From assembly GCA_017404935.1 (NCBI GenBank), contig JAFRBI010000007.1, positions 55,454 through 119,453 of the forward strand: DNA of 64,000 nucleotides, written 5' to 3'. Source of the DNA: Candidatus Saccharimonadota bacterium (GTDB lineage: Bacteria > Patescibacteriota > Saccharimonadia > Saccharimonadales > Saccharimonadaceae). How positions within the stretch are numbered: the stretch's first letter is position 1; the number at the start of each line of letters is the position of its first letter. Shown here piece after piece: positions 41,231 to 49,138 of the stretch. The notes under the pieces are model-generated. The model was not told the origin of the DNA. It did no database searches and saw nothing but the letters and a program-made list of their open reading frames with translations. Position numbers and translations under genes: made by a program.

Positions 41231-41352
41231 AACCCCATTACGAGGCGAGCCCCTACTTTTTACGCAATAAAAATGGTGGGTGATGAGGGGCAAGGATGTC
41301 GCGAGCTATCGCTCGCTCCATTCGAACCCCCTTACGAGGCGAGCCACCACTA
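41231..41352 (-). pseudogene. tRNA-Val remnant split by a 30-bp palindrome, with decayed copies
   Basis: On the minus strand, 41322-41331 and 41274-41291 are the T arm and acceptor end of tRNA-Val (GGGGGTTCGA then GCCCCTCATCACCCACCA), identical to the intact gene at 41394-41470. Between them is a 30-bp insert (41292-41321) with the palindrome GCGAGC/GCTCGC. Upstream of the remnant the motif TTACGAGGCGAGCC occurs at 41332-41345 and 41239-41252, next to a second, more decayed T-arm copy. No full cloverleaf is left. Confidence 0.7.
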
Positions 41353-41356
41353 TCAG

Positions 41357-41393
41357 AATAAAAAATAAGACCTTTCAGGTCTATTTTTTATTC
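41357..41393 (-). terminator. Terminator of tRNA-Val
   Basis: GAATAAAAAATAGACCT-like stem with AAATAAGACCT/AGGTCTATTT around TTC and long T runs on both strands. It directly follows the 3' end of the minus-strand tRNA. Confidence 0.85.
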
Positions 41394-41470
41394 TGGTGGG
41401 TGATGAGGGGCTCGAACCCCCGACCTTCTCGGTGTAAACGAGACGCTCTAGCCAACTGAGCTAATCACCC
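41394..41470 (-). tRNA. tRNA-Val (TAC)
   Basis: 77-nt cloverleaf on the minus strand: acceptor GGGTGAT/ATCACCC, D stem GCTC/GAGC, anticodon arm TCTCG-TTTACAC-CGAGA (anticodon TAC), T arm GGGGG-TTCGAGC-CCCTC, discriminator A, and CCA encoded. Confidence 0.95.
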
Positions 41471-41559
41471 ACTTCTTATATTATATCAAGTTAATACATT
41501 TTTGTCCAGATAACATTGGAACTTACGCCCACCTAGGCTTGACCGCTTATGGTTTTTGC

Positions 41560-41860
41560 GCTAAAATGGGCGTAGGTGGCAGTAACTAGGATACTGCCTT
41601 GGTTGATGGCAGTTACCCTTCGTCTACGACGAGGGTAACTTTTTTAGTTTTCGGTTTACGTCTGAATTTAAAGTAGAACTCTATTTCCATAACGCAATCT
41701 CCTTTCATTTTTGTATTACAAAGAACGAACGGAAATCTAGAACCAGAAATTTACCTAGAACAAATCCAGAATCGCAGATTCCCGTTGAGAGACTTATGGG
41801 GTCCAACAACTCCCACCTACCTAGAATCTACTTTTCAAAAAACCAAAGTGTCCCAACCAC
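41560..41860 (-). ncRNA. Conserved leader RNA with small ORF, copy 2
   Basis: Reverse-complement relative of 26960-27262. The 5' end starts after a promoter (TTGCAA 41891-41896, 18 bp, TATAAT 41867-41872, minus strand). Conserved blocks: TGTGGTTGG near the 5' end, GTCTCTCAACGGGAATCTGC (complement of 41770-41789), TGTTCTAGGTAAAT, and the ORF with its AAAGGAG. Two hairpins at the end: GTTACCC/GGGTAAC within the ORF and GGCAGTA/TACTGCC-like after it. Confidence 0.65.
41613..41690 (-). CDS. Conserved basic 25-residue peptide, copy 2
   Basis: Complement ATG at 41688-41690, preceded by AAAGGAGATTGCGTT, opens 25 codons to TAA (41613-41615). Sequence starts MEIEFYFKFRRKPKTKK and ends VDEG. Compared with copy 1, changes are mostly conservative (R/K, V/L, L/V) or synonymous. 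This pattern supports a real peptide. Function unknown. Confidence 0.65.
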   Translation of the reverse strand: MEIEFYFKFRRKPKTKKVTLVVDEG

Positions 41861-42007
41861 AAAGCTATTATAGCTAAAAATTACCTTATTTTGCAAAGAA
41901 AATTGCGACTTTTTGGACAAATGTCTAAAAACTCCGAATTTTGCAAAATTTCTTTTCAAAAATTATGCTAGAATTAACCACAACGGAGGAAGAAAGGTTT
42001 ATATTAG

Positions 42008-42673
42008 ATGTTAAAAATCGTTGTGTACGACGGTGGGTATGGCGGGGAAGCGTTTGCAGATCAACTTGAGGAAAGTCTGCCGACGGTAGAAATTATTCGG
42101 GTAATAGATTGGCGTAGTTCCGACGAACTGCTAAAAAGCAGTAAATCTGCCCGCCACACTGCTCTGGAGGCTCTAAGGCCGTATATTGGGCGCGTAGACC
42201 TAATTATTTTAGCCAATCATCTACTCACTACCACCAGCCTTAAGTATTTTAGCCGTAAGTTCAAAAAGCAAAAATTTATCGGACTAAAACTCCCAGAACT
42301 AGATACTTTTATCGCTCGCCCCACAATTATTCTTTCCACCAAAGCCCTCTCAAAAACCATTAATTATCACAACTACCTCTTTCGTTTAAGAAGAAAAGCC
42401 GATACCATCTGCCTAGATGATTGGTTACCGTTAATAGATGACGGCGAACTCACCAACCGGATGATAAATCGTGAGCTAAAAAAATTTTACATCAAACATC
42501 ACTATGCCCCCACCGAAGTTATTTTGGCTTGCAGCCACTTTCACGATATCGTCCCCAATCTCCGTAAAGTAATGGGTCAAAATCTCAAAGTTCATGACAG
42601 TTTTGAAAATACCATCAGGGACGCGTGCAAAGTTTTAAAAATTCGTGGTGGCACCGGTGTAAAAAATTACTAG
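42008..42673 (+). CDS. Asp/Glu racemase-like protein lacking one catalytic cysteine
   Basis: 221 residues with the plan of the MurI superfamily: an N-terminal VVYDGGYGGEAFADQLEE (like the FDSGVGG motif of glutamate racemase) and a C-terminal VILACSHFHDIVPNL (like the GCTHYPLL motif with the second catalytic Cys). The first catalytic Cys motif (ACNTA) is replaced by ILANHLLTTT, so two-base racemisation is not expected. It may be a lyase or isomerase relative, or a non-catalytic protein. TATGC-TAGAAT (41969-41974) is a likely -10; the gene is 37 bp ahead of thrS. Assignment to the fold is moderate. Confidence 0.55.
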   Translation: MLKIVVYDGGYGGEAFADQLEESLPTVEIIRVIDWRSSDELLKSSKSARHTALEALRPYIGRVDLIILANHLLTTTSLKYFSRKFKKQKFIGLKLPELDTFIARPTIILSTKALSKTINYHNYLFRLRRKADTICLDDWLPLIDDGELTNRMINRELKKFYIKHHYAPTEVILACSHFHDIVPNLRKVMGQNLKVHDSFENTIRDACKVLKIRGGTGVKNY

Positions 42674-42710
42674 GTGTGGTATAATTGTATAGAGTAAAAG
42701 AAAGGGAAGA

Positions 42711-44465
42711 ATGGAAAAACCAGCAGTTGATCTTAATTCTATGCGTCACACTCTGAGCCACGTTTTGGCTGCCGCAGTTAAAGAACTTTACCCTTACGCC
42801 AAATTTGGCATTGGTCCAGCGGTAGATGACGGTTTTTATTATGATATAGATTTTGGTAATTCCAAAGTTACAGATCAAGATCTCGCTAAAATCGAGAAAA
42901 AGATGCACGAAATCGTTGCTAAAAATCTTCCAATGACAAAGCGCTTTTCTTCTAAATCAGATGCCTTAAACTGGGCTCGCGACAACCAGCAAGATTATAA
43001 AATCGAGCTCATAGAAGAACTTCCAGAGAATGAAGAAATCAGCTTCTACGACCTCGGCGATATTTTCACCGATCTTTGTAAAGGTCCACACGTCAAAAAC
43101 ACTAATGACATTGGCGCATTTAAGCTTTCCCGTATCGCCGGCGCTTACTGGCGTGGCGACGAGAAACGCAATATGCTAACCAGAATCTACGGTGTGGCTT
43201 TCCCAACCGAAGAAGAACTAAATGAATACCTCAAGCGCCAAGAAGAAGCCAAAGAGCGCGACCACAGAAAATTAGGAAAAGAGCTAGATTTATTCTGTTT
43301 TTCAGATTTAGTTGGCGCTGGTCTCCCGCTTTTTACCCCTCGTGGTACCGAGCTAAGAGAGCTAATGGCAAACTATTCTCTAAGTCTTCGTGGCAGAGAA
43401 GGTTTCAAGAAGGTCTGGACCCCACACATTACCAAAACAGACCTCTATAAAACTTCCGGTCACTATGCTAAATTTGGCGATGAACTCTTTATGGTCCATT
43501 CCCAAGTAAACGGGGAAGATTTCGCTATGAAACCAATGAACTGCCCGCATCACGCTCAGATTTTCGCATCACGTCCTCGCACTTACAAAGAGATGCCGGT
43601 TCGTTACATGGAAGCTACCACCGATTATCGCGACGAAAAAACTGGCGAGCTTGGTGGTCTTTCTCGTGTTCGCTCGCTCACTCAAGACGATTCTCACGTT
43701 TTCTGTACCAACGAGCAAATCAAAGACGAAGTTAAGCGCCTAGTCGCTATCGTTAAAGAGCTTTACACTACTATGGGTATGCAAAATCTTCGCGCCAGGC
43801 TTTCGTATCGTTCTGATGAAGATAAGTACCTAGGCGACAAAAAGCTCTGGGACATGGCTCAAAAACAGATCAAGCAAGCTGCTATCGACAACGGTCTAGA
43901 TTACTTTGAACAAGAGGGCGAAGCCGCCTTTTATGGTCCAAAAATCGACTTTATGGCTGAAGATGCTTTGGGCCGTGAGCATCAGCTTGCCACCATTCAG
44001 CTAGATTTTGTCCAGCCAGAGAGATTTGGTCTTGAGTTTACTAACGCCAAGGGCGAAAAGGAACGCCCAGTGATGATTCACCACGCTACATTAGGCTCAA
44101 TTGAGAGATTTCTATCTGTATTTATCGAACACACCGGTGGTTGGTTTCCATTCTGGTGTGCCCCAGAGCAGGTGCGTATTCTTACCGTCAATGACAAAGT
44201 ATCAGATTACGTTGCTAAGATTACCGATATTCTAGATGACATTATTCTGGAAAAACCTCTAAAACACAATGAATTAAGATATACCGTAGATGAATCTGGC
44301 GACTCGCTAGGGAAGAAAATCAGGCGTGCCACCGAAATGAAGATTCCAGCAGTTCTAATCGTCGGCCCTAAAGATGCCGAGGCAAACGAAGTCTCAATAA
44401 GGCTAAGAGATAAAGAAGAAAAAGTCAAATTAACCAAACTCGCAGACTATCTTAAGAGCCTATGA
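42711..44465 (+). CDS. thrS: Threonyl-tRNA synthetase (no TGS domain)
   Basis: Class II enzyme that charges tRNA-Thr. The 584-residue protein begins directly with the editing domain (SMRHTLSHVLAAAVKELYP, residues 9-27) and lacks the usual N-terminal TGS domain. The catalytic core has motif 1-like PRGTELRELM, motif 2 with YRDEKTGELGGLSRVRSLTQDD, the zinc ligands (Cys in MNCPHH, His in DDSHVFC, His in MIHHATLGSIERF) and motif 3. A C-terminal anticodon-binding domain follows (WCAPEQVRILTVND). AAAGGGAAG precedes the ATG; it overlaps miaA by 4 bp. Confidence 0.97.
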   Translation: MEKPAVDLNSMRHTLSHVLAAAVKELYPYAKFGIGPAVDDGFYYDIDFGNSKVTDQDLAKIEKKMHEIVAKNLPMTKRFSSKSDALNWARDNQQDYKIELIEELPENEEISFYDLGDIFTDLCKGPHVKNTNDIGAFKLSRIAGAYWRGDEKRNMLTRIYGVAFPTEEELNEYLKRQEEAKERDHRKLGKELDLFCFSDLVGAGLPLFTPRGTELRELMANYSLSLRGREGFKKVWTPHITKTDLYKTSGHYAKFGDELFMVHSQVNGEDFAMKPMNCPHHAQIFASRPRTYKEMPVRYMEATTDYRDEKTGELGGLSRVRSLTQDDSHVFCTNEQIKDEVKRLVAIVKELYTTMGMQNLRARLSYRSDEDKYLGDKKLWDMAQKQIKQAAIDNGLDYFEQEGEAAFYGPKIDFMAEDALGREHQLATIQLDFVQPERFGLEFTNAKGEKERPVMIHHATLGSIERFLSVFIEHTGGWFPFWCAPEQVRILTVNDKVSDYVAKITDILDDIILEKPLKHNELRYTVDESGDSLGKKIRRATEMKIPAVLIVGPKDAEANEVSIRLRDKEEKVKLTKLADYLKSL

Positions 44466-45211
44466 AAACCCTAGTTATTTTAGGTCCGACCGGCTCAGGC
44501 AAAACCGGCATTGCCGTTAAACTCGCTAAAGAGTTAAATGGTGAAATTATCTCTGCTGACTCTCGTGCAATTTACAAGGATATGGACATTGGTACCGCCA
44601 AACCCAGTAGAGAAGAACAAGACGGTGTGCCTCATTACGGCCTAGATTTAGTAGAACCTGGCGAACGTTTTACTGTTTCTGACTGGAAAGCATACGCAGA
44701 AGACAAAATTAAAGAAATTAAGAATAAAGGCAAGCTTCCAATTATTGCCGGTGGCACCGGCCTTTATATTGACGCACTTATTTTTGACTACCATTTTAAA
44801 GGCCCGACTGGACAAAAAATTGGCGACTTTGAACAAAAAAGTTGTTCAGACAGAACAGAGATAAAAGGCGAATACAACCTAATAGGAATCAAGTGGAGCG
44901 CCGAAGAATTACGAGAGAGATTGAAAAAACGTATCGACCTAATGTTCACAGAAGATTTATACAACGAAACCAAAAAACTTGTTCAAAAGTATGGCTGGGA
45001 CAACCAAGCCATGAAAAGCGACATTTATGAATATGCATATAAATATATAAATGGCGAAATGACTTTAGAAGAAGCCAAAGAAAAAGCTTTTTATGAAGAT
45101 TGGCATTTGGCTAAGCGTCAACTTACTTGGTTTAAAAGAAATCAAAATATCATTTGGCTTCCGCTTGATAAAATCGAAGATTTTGTGATAAAATTGTATA
45201 AGAATGAGTAA
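44462..45211 (+). CDS. miaA: tRNA dimethylallyltransferase
   Basis: Adds an isopentenyl group to A37 of tRNAs reading U-starting codons. The 249-residue protein has Walker A GPTGSGKTG (residues 8-16), the DSRAIYKDMDIGTAKPS motif, HYGLDLVEPGERFTVSDW and IIAGGTGLYIDAL. It is about 50 residues shorter than typical MiaA (about 300): the middle and C-terminal helical part is reduced, but the core is kept. It overlaps thrS by 4 bp and the next gene by 8 bp, so it is in one operon. Confidence 0.92.
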   Translation: MKTLVILGPTGSGKTGIAVKLAKELNGEIISADSRAIYKDMDIGTAKPSREEQDGVPHYGLDLVEPGERFTVSDWKAYAEDKIKEIKNKGKLPIIAGGTGLYIDALIFDYHFKGPTGQKIGDFEQKSCSDRTEIKGEYNLIGIKWSAEELRERLKKRIDLMFTEDLYNETKKLVQKYGWDNQAMKSDIYEYAYKYINGEMTLEEAKEKAFYEDWHLAKRQLTWFKRNQNIIWLPLDKIEDFVIKLYKNE

Positions 45212-45818
45212 AGAGAGTAATACACCAGTAGAAAAATTATTTGGCTCCAAAACTAGAGCCAAGTTGTTGCAACTATTTTTCACCAGCCCGACTAAATCTT
45301 TTTATATTCGCGAGATGACTAGGGTAATTGACGAACAGATCAACTCTGTCCGTCGCGAGCTATCTAACCTTGAGAGTATCGGCATCATCAAAAACGAGTC
45401 TTTTGATAACAAAGTTTATTACTCAGCCAATTCCAAACACCCATTTTATCGTCCAATGATCGACATCTTTTCTAAAAAAATTGATACAACTCGTGATCAC
45501 GACGTCAAAGAAAGCACCTGGAGCGAATATTGTCGTCCAGTCCAAAAATACCTTGCTGGGCTCGTAGTCACTAATCGTTTACCAGGGCAAGATGGCCTAG
45601 ATTTATTGATTATCGGCAACGACCGCACTAAAAAACTCACTCGTTGGGCTGAAGTAATAGAGAAGAAACAGGGAAAGACCATCAACTACGCTATTATGAC
45701 CCCAGAAGATTTCACCTATAGAAAAAGCGTCAAAGACCGCTTTATCGAAGACGTGTTAGAGATGGAAATTATCGAGATTATCGACCCAGAAGGTCTTATC
45801 AATGGAAAGGAGAAATAA
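45204..45818 (+). CDS. Winged-helix transcriptional regulator with C-terminal nucleotidyltransferase-like domain
   Basis: 204 residues. The first part is a winged helix (EKLFGSKTRAKLLQLFF, then SFYIREMTRVIDEQINSVRRELSNLESIGII, residues 10-66), followed by a domain that recalls minimal nucleotidyltransferases (GLVVTNRLPGQDGLDLLIIGND). This two-part plan occurs in archaeal and CPR regulators and may act as a toxin-like or regulatory pair. It overlaps miaA by 8 bp and precedes a small gene by 0 bp. Role unknown; local cotranscription suggests housekeeping. Confidence 0.6.
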   Translation: MSKESNTPVEKLFGSKTRAKLLQLFFTSPTKSFYIREMTRVIDEQINSVRRELSNLESIGIIKNESFDNKVYYSANSKHPFYRPMIDIFSKKIDTTRDHDVKESTWSEYCRPVQKYLAGLVVTNRLPGQDGLDLLIIGNDRTKKLTRWAEVIEKKQGKTINYAIMTPEDFTYRKSVKDRFIEDVLEMEIIEIIDPEGLINGKEK

Positions 45819-46265
45819 ATGTTTGAAATAGAAAGCAAAAATCAAGATACTATCACTATTATCACCAAAAAATCTACCATTACTTTTAATATTGCAGATT
45901 TCACTATCGATGCTGGTCTTGCCGTTGGCAAAATCACCGGTCCTGGTGAATTTGAAATCGGTGACGCCACTATTCGTGGCATTGGCACCAAAGATAATCA
46001 AACTATTTACGACGTAGAAGTTGGTGGTGTTCATGTTGGTATTATCGGTGGCATCGAAGAAAACTTAGACGACCTTGTAGCAGACATTCTCTGTACTTCC
46101 TCTGTTCGTGCTGTGCGTGAGCTTGAGCCAAAATTAGTAATCGCAATGGGTAACGTGGATGGGATGGTTACGGATTTAAAGCTTACTGCCAGAACCGAGA
46201 AGAAACTCAAAGTGAAATCTCTAGACTCCCTTCCAGCTGTTAAGGAAGTGGTGGTCTTAAATTAA
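45819..46265 (+). CDS. MBL-fold-like protein, truncated or degenerate
   Basis: 148 residues. The segment ITGPGEFEIGDATIRGIGT is typical of UlaG-type metallo-beta-lactamase-fold proteins, as is GGVHVGIIGGI. The metal-binding HxHxDH motif is absent, and the protein is about half the normal length. It starts one base after the preceding stop, with GGAGAAAT as ribosome-binding site, and ends overlapping the M50 protease start by one base. Likely non-enzymatic; function unknown. Confidence 0.55.
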   Translation: MFEIESKNQDTITIITKKSTITFNIADFTIDAGLAVGKITGPGEFEIGDATIRGIGTKDNQTIYDVEVGGVHVGIIGGIEENLDDLVADILCTSSVRAVRELEPKLVIAMGNVDGMVTDLKLTARTEKKLKVKSLDSLPAVKEVVVLN

Positions 46266-46909
46266 TGAATTTTGACCCTGTTCGAATTATTATCGTTCTA
46301 TTAATCGCTGTTTTTTCGGTGATTTTGCACGAGCTTGCTCACGGGTTAATTGCGTATTGGCTCGGCGATAAGACTGCCAAAGAGGCGGGCCGGCTAACGC
46401 TCAACCCCCTCAAACATATCGATCCTATTATGTCCATCCTCGTGCCGGTAATGCTTTACATCTTAAGGGCCCCAGTTTTTGGCGGTGCCAAGCCCGTCCC
46501 AATTAATCACCATAACCTCAAGGGGAAGGAATGGGGTATGGCCCTTGTGGCGTTAGCCGGCCCGCTCACCAACTTCCTGTTAGCTCTCATCGCCTTTTTA
46601 ATCGGTTGGTTTTCTGGCGCCCTGCAGCACAGCCCAGAAGGACTTTTATACTTCACCTTCGCTGAGCTAGTTTACCTCAATCTTGGCTTCATGCTGTTTA
46701 ATCTTATCCCGATTCCACCTCTAGATGGTTCACGCGTTTTATACGCCATTGCCCCAGATTTTATCCGCGACATTATGCGAAAAATGGAAGTTTACGGCGT
46801 CATCATTGTCTATGCTCTGATTCTTATCTTTGGCGAAGTATTTTCTAGTTTAATGATTAACGGTATGACTGGAATAATTAATTTCTTCTATCTATTGGTG
46901 GGCGCCTAA
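46265..46909 (+). CDS. Site-2-protease family (M50) membrane metalloprotease
   Basis: 214-residue membrane protease with the zinc motif HELAHGLIAYW (HExxH, about residues 21-25) in the first helix and the third ligand in LIPIPPLDGSRVL (about residue 155). About five membrane helices. This short form without a PDZ domain belongs to the CPR/archaeal-type rhomboid-like M50 group and may cleave membrane-bound regulators. Last gene of the thrS-miaA transcript by spacing (1-base overlap). Confidence 0.88.
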   Translation: MNFDPVRIIIVLLIAVFSVILHELAHGLIAYWLGDKTAKEAGRLTLNPLKHIDPIMSILVPVMLYILRAPVFGGAKPVPINHHNLKGKEWGMALVALAGPLTNFLLALIAFLIGWFSGALQHSPEGLLYFTFAELVYLNLGFMLFNLIPIPPLDGSRVLYAIAPDFIRDIMRKMEVYGVIIVYALILIFGEVFSSLMINGMTGIINFFYLLVGA

Positions 46910-46928
46910 CTGTGTTATAATTAAGTTA

Positions 46929-47055
46929 GCCCTAGTGGCGGCATGATTTTCCTGAATAATCATGTTATAGGGATTTCGTGGCTATAGACCGTGGTCTATT
47001 CGCATAAGATTTTACCCACCTTGTATATATTACGGGGAAAACAGGTCACTAGGGC
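46929..47055 (+). ncRNA. Structured leader RNA, multibranched
   Basis: GCCCTAGTG (46929-46937) pairs with CACTAGGGC (47047-47055), enclosing at least two hairpins: CATGATT/AATCATG (46942-46964) and ATAGACC/GGTCTAT (46984-46999). TTATAAT in TGTGTTATAAT (about 46913-46920) is a likely -10 in front. It lies just ahead of the NUDIX-RNase H gene, like a riboswitch, but matches no class I know. Confidence 0.55.
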
Positions 47056-47077
47056 CCTAAATCGAAAACGGGTGGAA

Positions 47078-47911
47078 ATGAAACAGAGAATTCGTGTAGT
47101 TGCAATCATTAGAGACGGGGATAAGGTCCTCGTTTTAAAGAGGTTAACCGGCCGGTCTGAAATGCCGGTTTTTTGGGAACTTCCTACCGGTAAAATTAAA
47201 TTTGGCGAGCAGCCCGAAGAAGCTATGGCCAGAAGCCTCAAAGAATACGTCAGCATCACTGCCACCTCTATCAAACTTAAAGACGTCATTACCTTTGTAG
47301 CCCTAGAAGGTTCTAGTCGTCTAGACAATTTATATATAGTATATGATGTTACCACTAGCAATAAGCCAAGCCCAAGAGAGCGTTATTCGGCTTACAAATT
47401 TACCAATGATTTTACTAGCCTTCATCTTGGCAACGCTTCTCAAGCCGTGCTAGATATAGAAGATGACAAGGGGATGACCAAGCGCTCTCATCGTGAGACT
47501 GCTAACGCTGCCACCATCAATGTCGATGGAGCTTCGCGTGGCAACCCAGGCCCATCTGGAATTGGTTACGTAATCAAAGACACCACCGGTAACGTCATAG
47601 AAAAAAGCGGCGAGTTTATCGGTTTTACTACCGCGCGTTCAGCTGAGTATTTTGCAATGAAAAAGGGAATCGAAAGAGCCTTAGATCTCAAAATCAAATC
47701 TGCCCAATTTATCTCAGATAGCCTGATGCTAATAAGCCAGCTAAATGGCACGATGAAACCTAAAAATTCAGACATTATTCCTATTTTCAACGATATCGAA
47801 AATCTGTTAGCAAACTTCACCTCAGTCTCTTTCACTTACGTCCCAAGAGAAGAAAACCAAGCTGCCGACAAAGAGGCCAACCTCGCTATTGACAGAATTC
47901 TCAAGAAATAA
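47078..47911 (+). CDS. NUDIX-like plus RNase HI fusion protein
   Basis: Two domains. Residues 1-125 resemble NUDIX hydrolases, with the box GKIKFGEQPEEAMARSLKEY in which only part of GX5EX7REUXEEXGU is kept (RE to RS, EE to EY), so hydrolysis is doubtful. From about 145 is an RNase HI-like domain: INVDGASRGNPGPSGIGYVI (first Asp), ARSAEYFAMKKGIERAL (Glu), FISDSLMLISQLNG (Asp) and VPREENQAADKEAN (His/Asp region), all four catalytic positions present. The start at 47078 is chosen for GGGTGGA upstream; an upstream ATG at 46991 lies in the structured leader. RNase HI removes RNA-DNA hybrids. Confidence 0.8.
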   Translation: MKQRIRVVAIIRDGDKVLVLKRLTGRSEMPVFWELPTGKIKFGEQPEEAMARSLKEYVSITATSIKLKDVITFVALEGSSRLDNLYIVYDVTTSNKPSPRERYSAYKFTNDFTSLHLGNASQAVLDIEDDKGMTKRSHRETANAATINVDGASRGNPGPSGIGYVIKDTTGNVIEKSGEFIGFTTARSAEYFAMKKGIERALDLKIKSAQFISDSLMLISQLNGTMKPKNSDIIPIFNDIENLLANFTSVSFTYVPREENQAADKEANLAIDRILKK

Positions 47912-47917
47912 TATAAT
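47889..47917 (+). promoter_or_regulatory. rnpB promoter (consensus)
   Basis: TTGACA (47889-47894), 17 bp, TATAAT (47912-47917). It overlaps the 3' end of the NUDIX-RNase H gene and starts transcription near 47924. Confidence 0.9.
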
Positions 47918-47920
47918 TTC

Positions 47921-48262
47921 AGAGAGCCCAAAAGATGGCCGCCTGTTTTTTTAAAAATAGGAGGAAAGTCCGGGCAACAAAAAGCGAGGTAGTCGCTAAC
48001 AGCGACCGTCCGTAAGGATAGGGAAAGTACCACAGAGACAATACCGCCGGTTCGCCGGTAAGGGTGAAAAGAGTGAGGTAAGAGCTCACAGCGTGCAGTA
48101 GCGATACAGCACGGCGGCAAACCCTACCTGTTGCAAGGAGTGCTAAAAGCCCCTGCTCGGGGACGCACGCTCACCGCTTGAATACTATAGCAATGTAGTA
48201 TCTAGATAGATGGCCATCAGTTATCAACCGATAGCTACAGAACCCGGCTTACCGAAGGCTCA
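47921..48262 (+). ncRNA. rnpB: RNase P RNA
   Basis: Catalytic RNA of RNase P, which matures tRNA 5' ends. Conserved regions are present: GAGGAAAGTCCGGGC (47961-47975), the GCGAGG/GCTAACAGCGACC region, GGTAAGGGTGAAAAGAGTGAGGT-type J-region, GCGATACAGCACGGCGGC, and ACAGAACCCGGCTTA near the 3' end. P1 pairs GAGCC (47924-47928) with GGCTC (48257-48261). About 340 nt. The terminator follows within a few bases. Confidence 0.93.
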
Positions 48263-48265
48263 TAT

Positions 48266-48295
48266 GAAAAAACCACCCGAAAGGGTGGTTTTTCC
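48266..48295. terminator. Bidirectional terminator of rnpB and the rpmB operon
   Basis: AAAAAACCACCC, GAAA, GGGTGGTTTTT: perfect stem with A/T runs on both sides, serving rnpB and the converging minus-strand ribosomal operon. Confidence 0.92.
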
Positions 48296-48308
48296 TTTGC
48301 TGAATTTT

Positions 48309-48527
48309 TTAGGCTTTTTTAGCTGCATCCTTAGGGGAAGTAACTAGGCCTTTTTTCTTGAGCGTTCTAAGGGCAGAAGCAGAAACATTACATTTTACTT
48401 TTTGCCCGTTGATGATAAGAGTTCTCTTAGTTACATTTGGTTTAAAAACCTTACGAGTGTGTCTTTGAGAGAAGGACACGTTGTGCCCATACATCTTACC
48501 TTTGCCTGAAATTTCACAAATCGCCAT
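48309..48527 (-). CDS. rpmB: 50S ribosomal protein L28
   Basis: 72-residue L28 beginning AICEISGKGKMYGHNVSFSQRHTRKVFKPNV, close to the family start, with KRTLIINGQKVKCNVSASALRTLKKKG at the C-terminal half. The second pair of zinc cysteines of some L28 forms is absent. It ends the infC-rpmI-rplT-rpmB unit, an unusual place for rpmB. The start lies 1 bp after the rplT stop. Confidence 0.94.
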   Translation of the reverse strand: MAICEISGKGKMYGHNVSFSQRHTRKVFKPNVTKRTLIINGQKVKCNVSASALRTLKKKGLVTSPKDAAKKA

Positions 48528-48528
48528 C

Positions 48529-48876
48529 TTATTTCTCCTTCACCGCGGCTACGATAGCCTTAAATGCTTCAGGGTTGTTTACAGCGAGATCAGCCAAAAT
48601 CTTACGATCTACATTGATGTTTTTAGCTTTCATCCCAGCAATTAATTGAGAATAAGAAATACCATTCTCGCGGGAAGCATTGTTAATTCTAGTAATCCAA
48701 AGAGCTCTTAAATCACGCTTTTTGTTGCGACGATCTCTGTAGCTGTAACGGAGAGCCTTGATCACACCTTGCTTACCGAGACGGAAGCTGCGGCGACGAT
48801 AGTGCTGCATCCCTTTGGTTTTGTTCAAAATCTTCTTGTGTTTAGCATGTGCTACTACACCTCTTTTTACTCTCAT
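48529..48876 (-). CDS. rplT: 50S ribosomal protein L20
   Basis: 115-residue L20, essential in early 50S assembly. [35 protein letters not shown] and [30 protein letters not shown] are family hallmarks. In the canonical infC-rpmI-rplT order. AGGAGTTTAG precedes it. Confidence 0.98.
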   Translation of the reverse strand: MRVKRGVVAHAKHKKILNKTKGMQHYRRRSFRLGKQGVIKALRYSYRDRRNKKRDLRALWITRINNASRENGISYSQLIAGMKAKNINVDRKILADLAVNNPEAFKAIVAAVKEK

Positions 48877-48877
48877 A

Positions 48878-49072
48878 CTAAACTCCTAATGCTGTCTTAA
48901 TATTTTTCTTAATTTTGCCATTAATCACTGCATCAGTTTTCATGTTGCGTTTTCTGGCTTTAGATTTCTTGGCAAGAATGTGGTTGCCAAATGCCCGTTC
49001 ACGGACAATTTTACCGGAGCCGGTGATTTTCACCCGCTTGGCGGTACCTTTATGCGTCTTTAGTTTCGGCAT
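48878..49072 (-). CDS. rpmI: 50S ribosomal protein L35
   Basis: 64-residue L35 ([21 protein letters not shown], then [25 protein letters not shown]). One base before rplT; AAAGGAAC precedes the ATG. Confidence 0.97.
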   Translation of the reverse strand: MPKLKTHKGTAKRVKITGSGKIVRERAFGNHILAKKSKARKRNMKTDAVINGKIKKNIKTALGV

Positions 49073-49138
49073 AAATTTGTTCCTTTCGTTTAAAATTAGT
49101 ATTCAATGTGCGTATCGGCAGCCTAAGAAAAGTAGGAA

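Noticed and set aside
41274..41411. Direct repeats of the tRNA-Val 3' end as attachment sites of a mobile element
   Set aside because: The interval is only about 120 bp, holds no integrase or cargo, and the first copy is broken by a palindrome; a decayed local duplication fits better.
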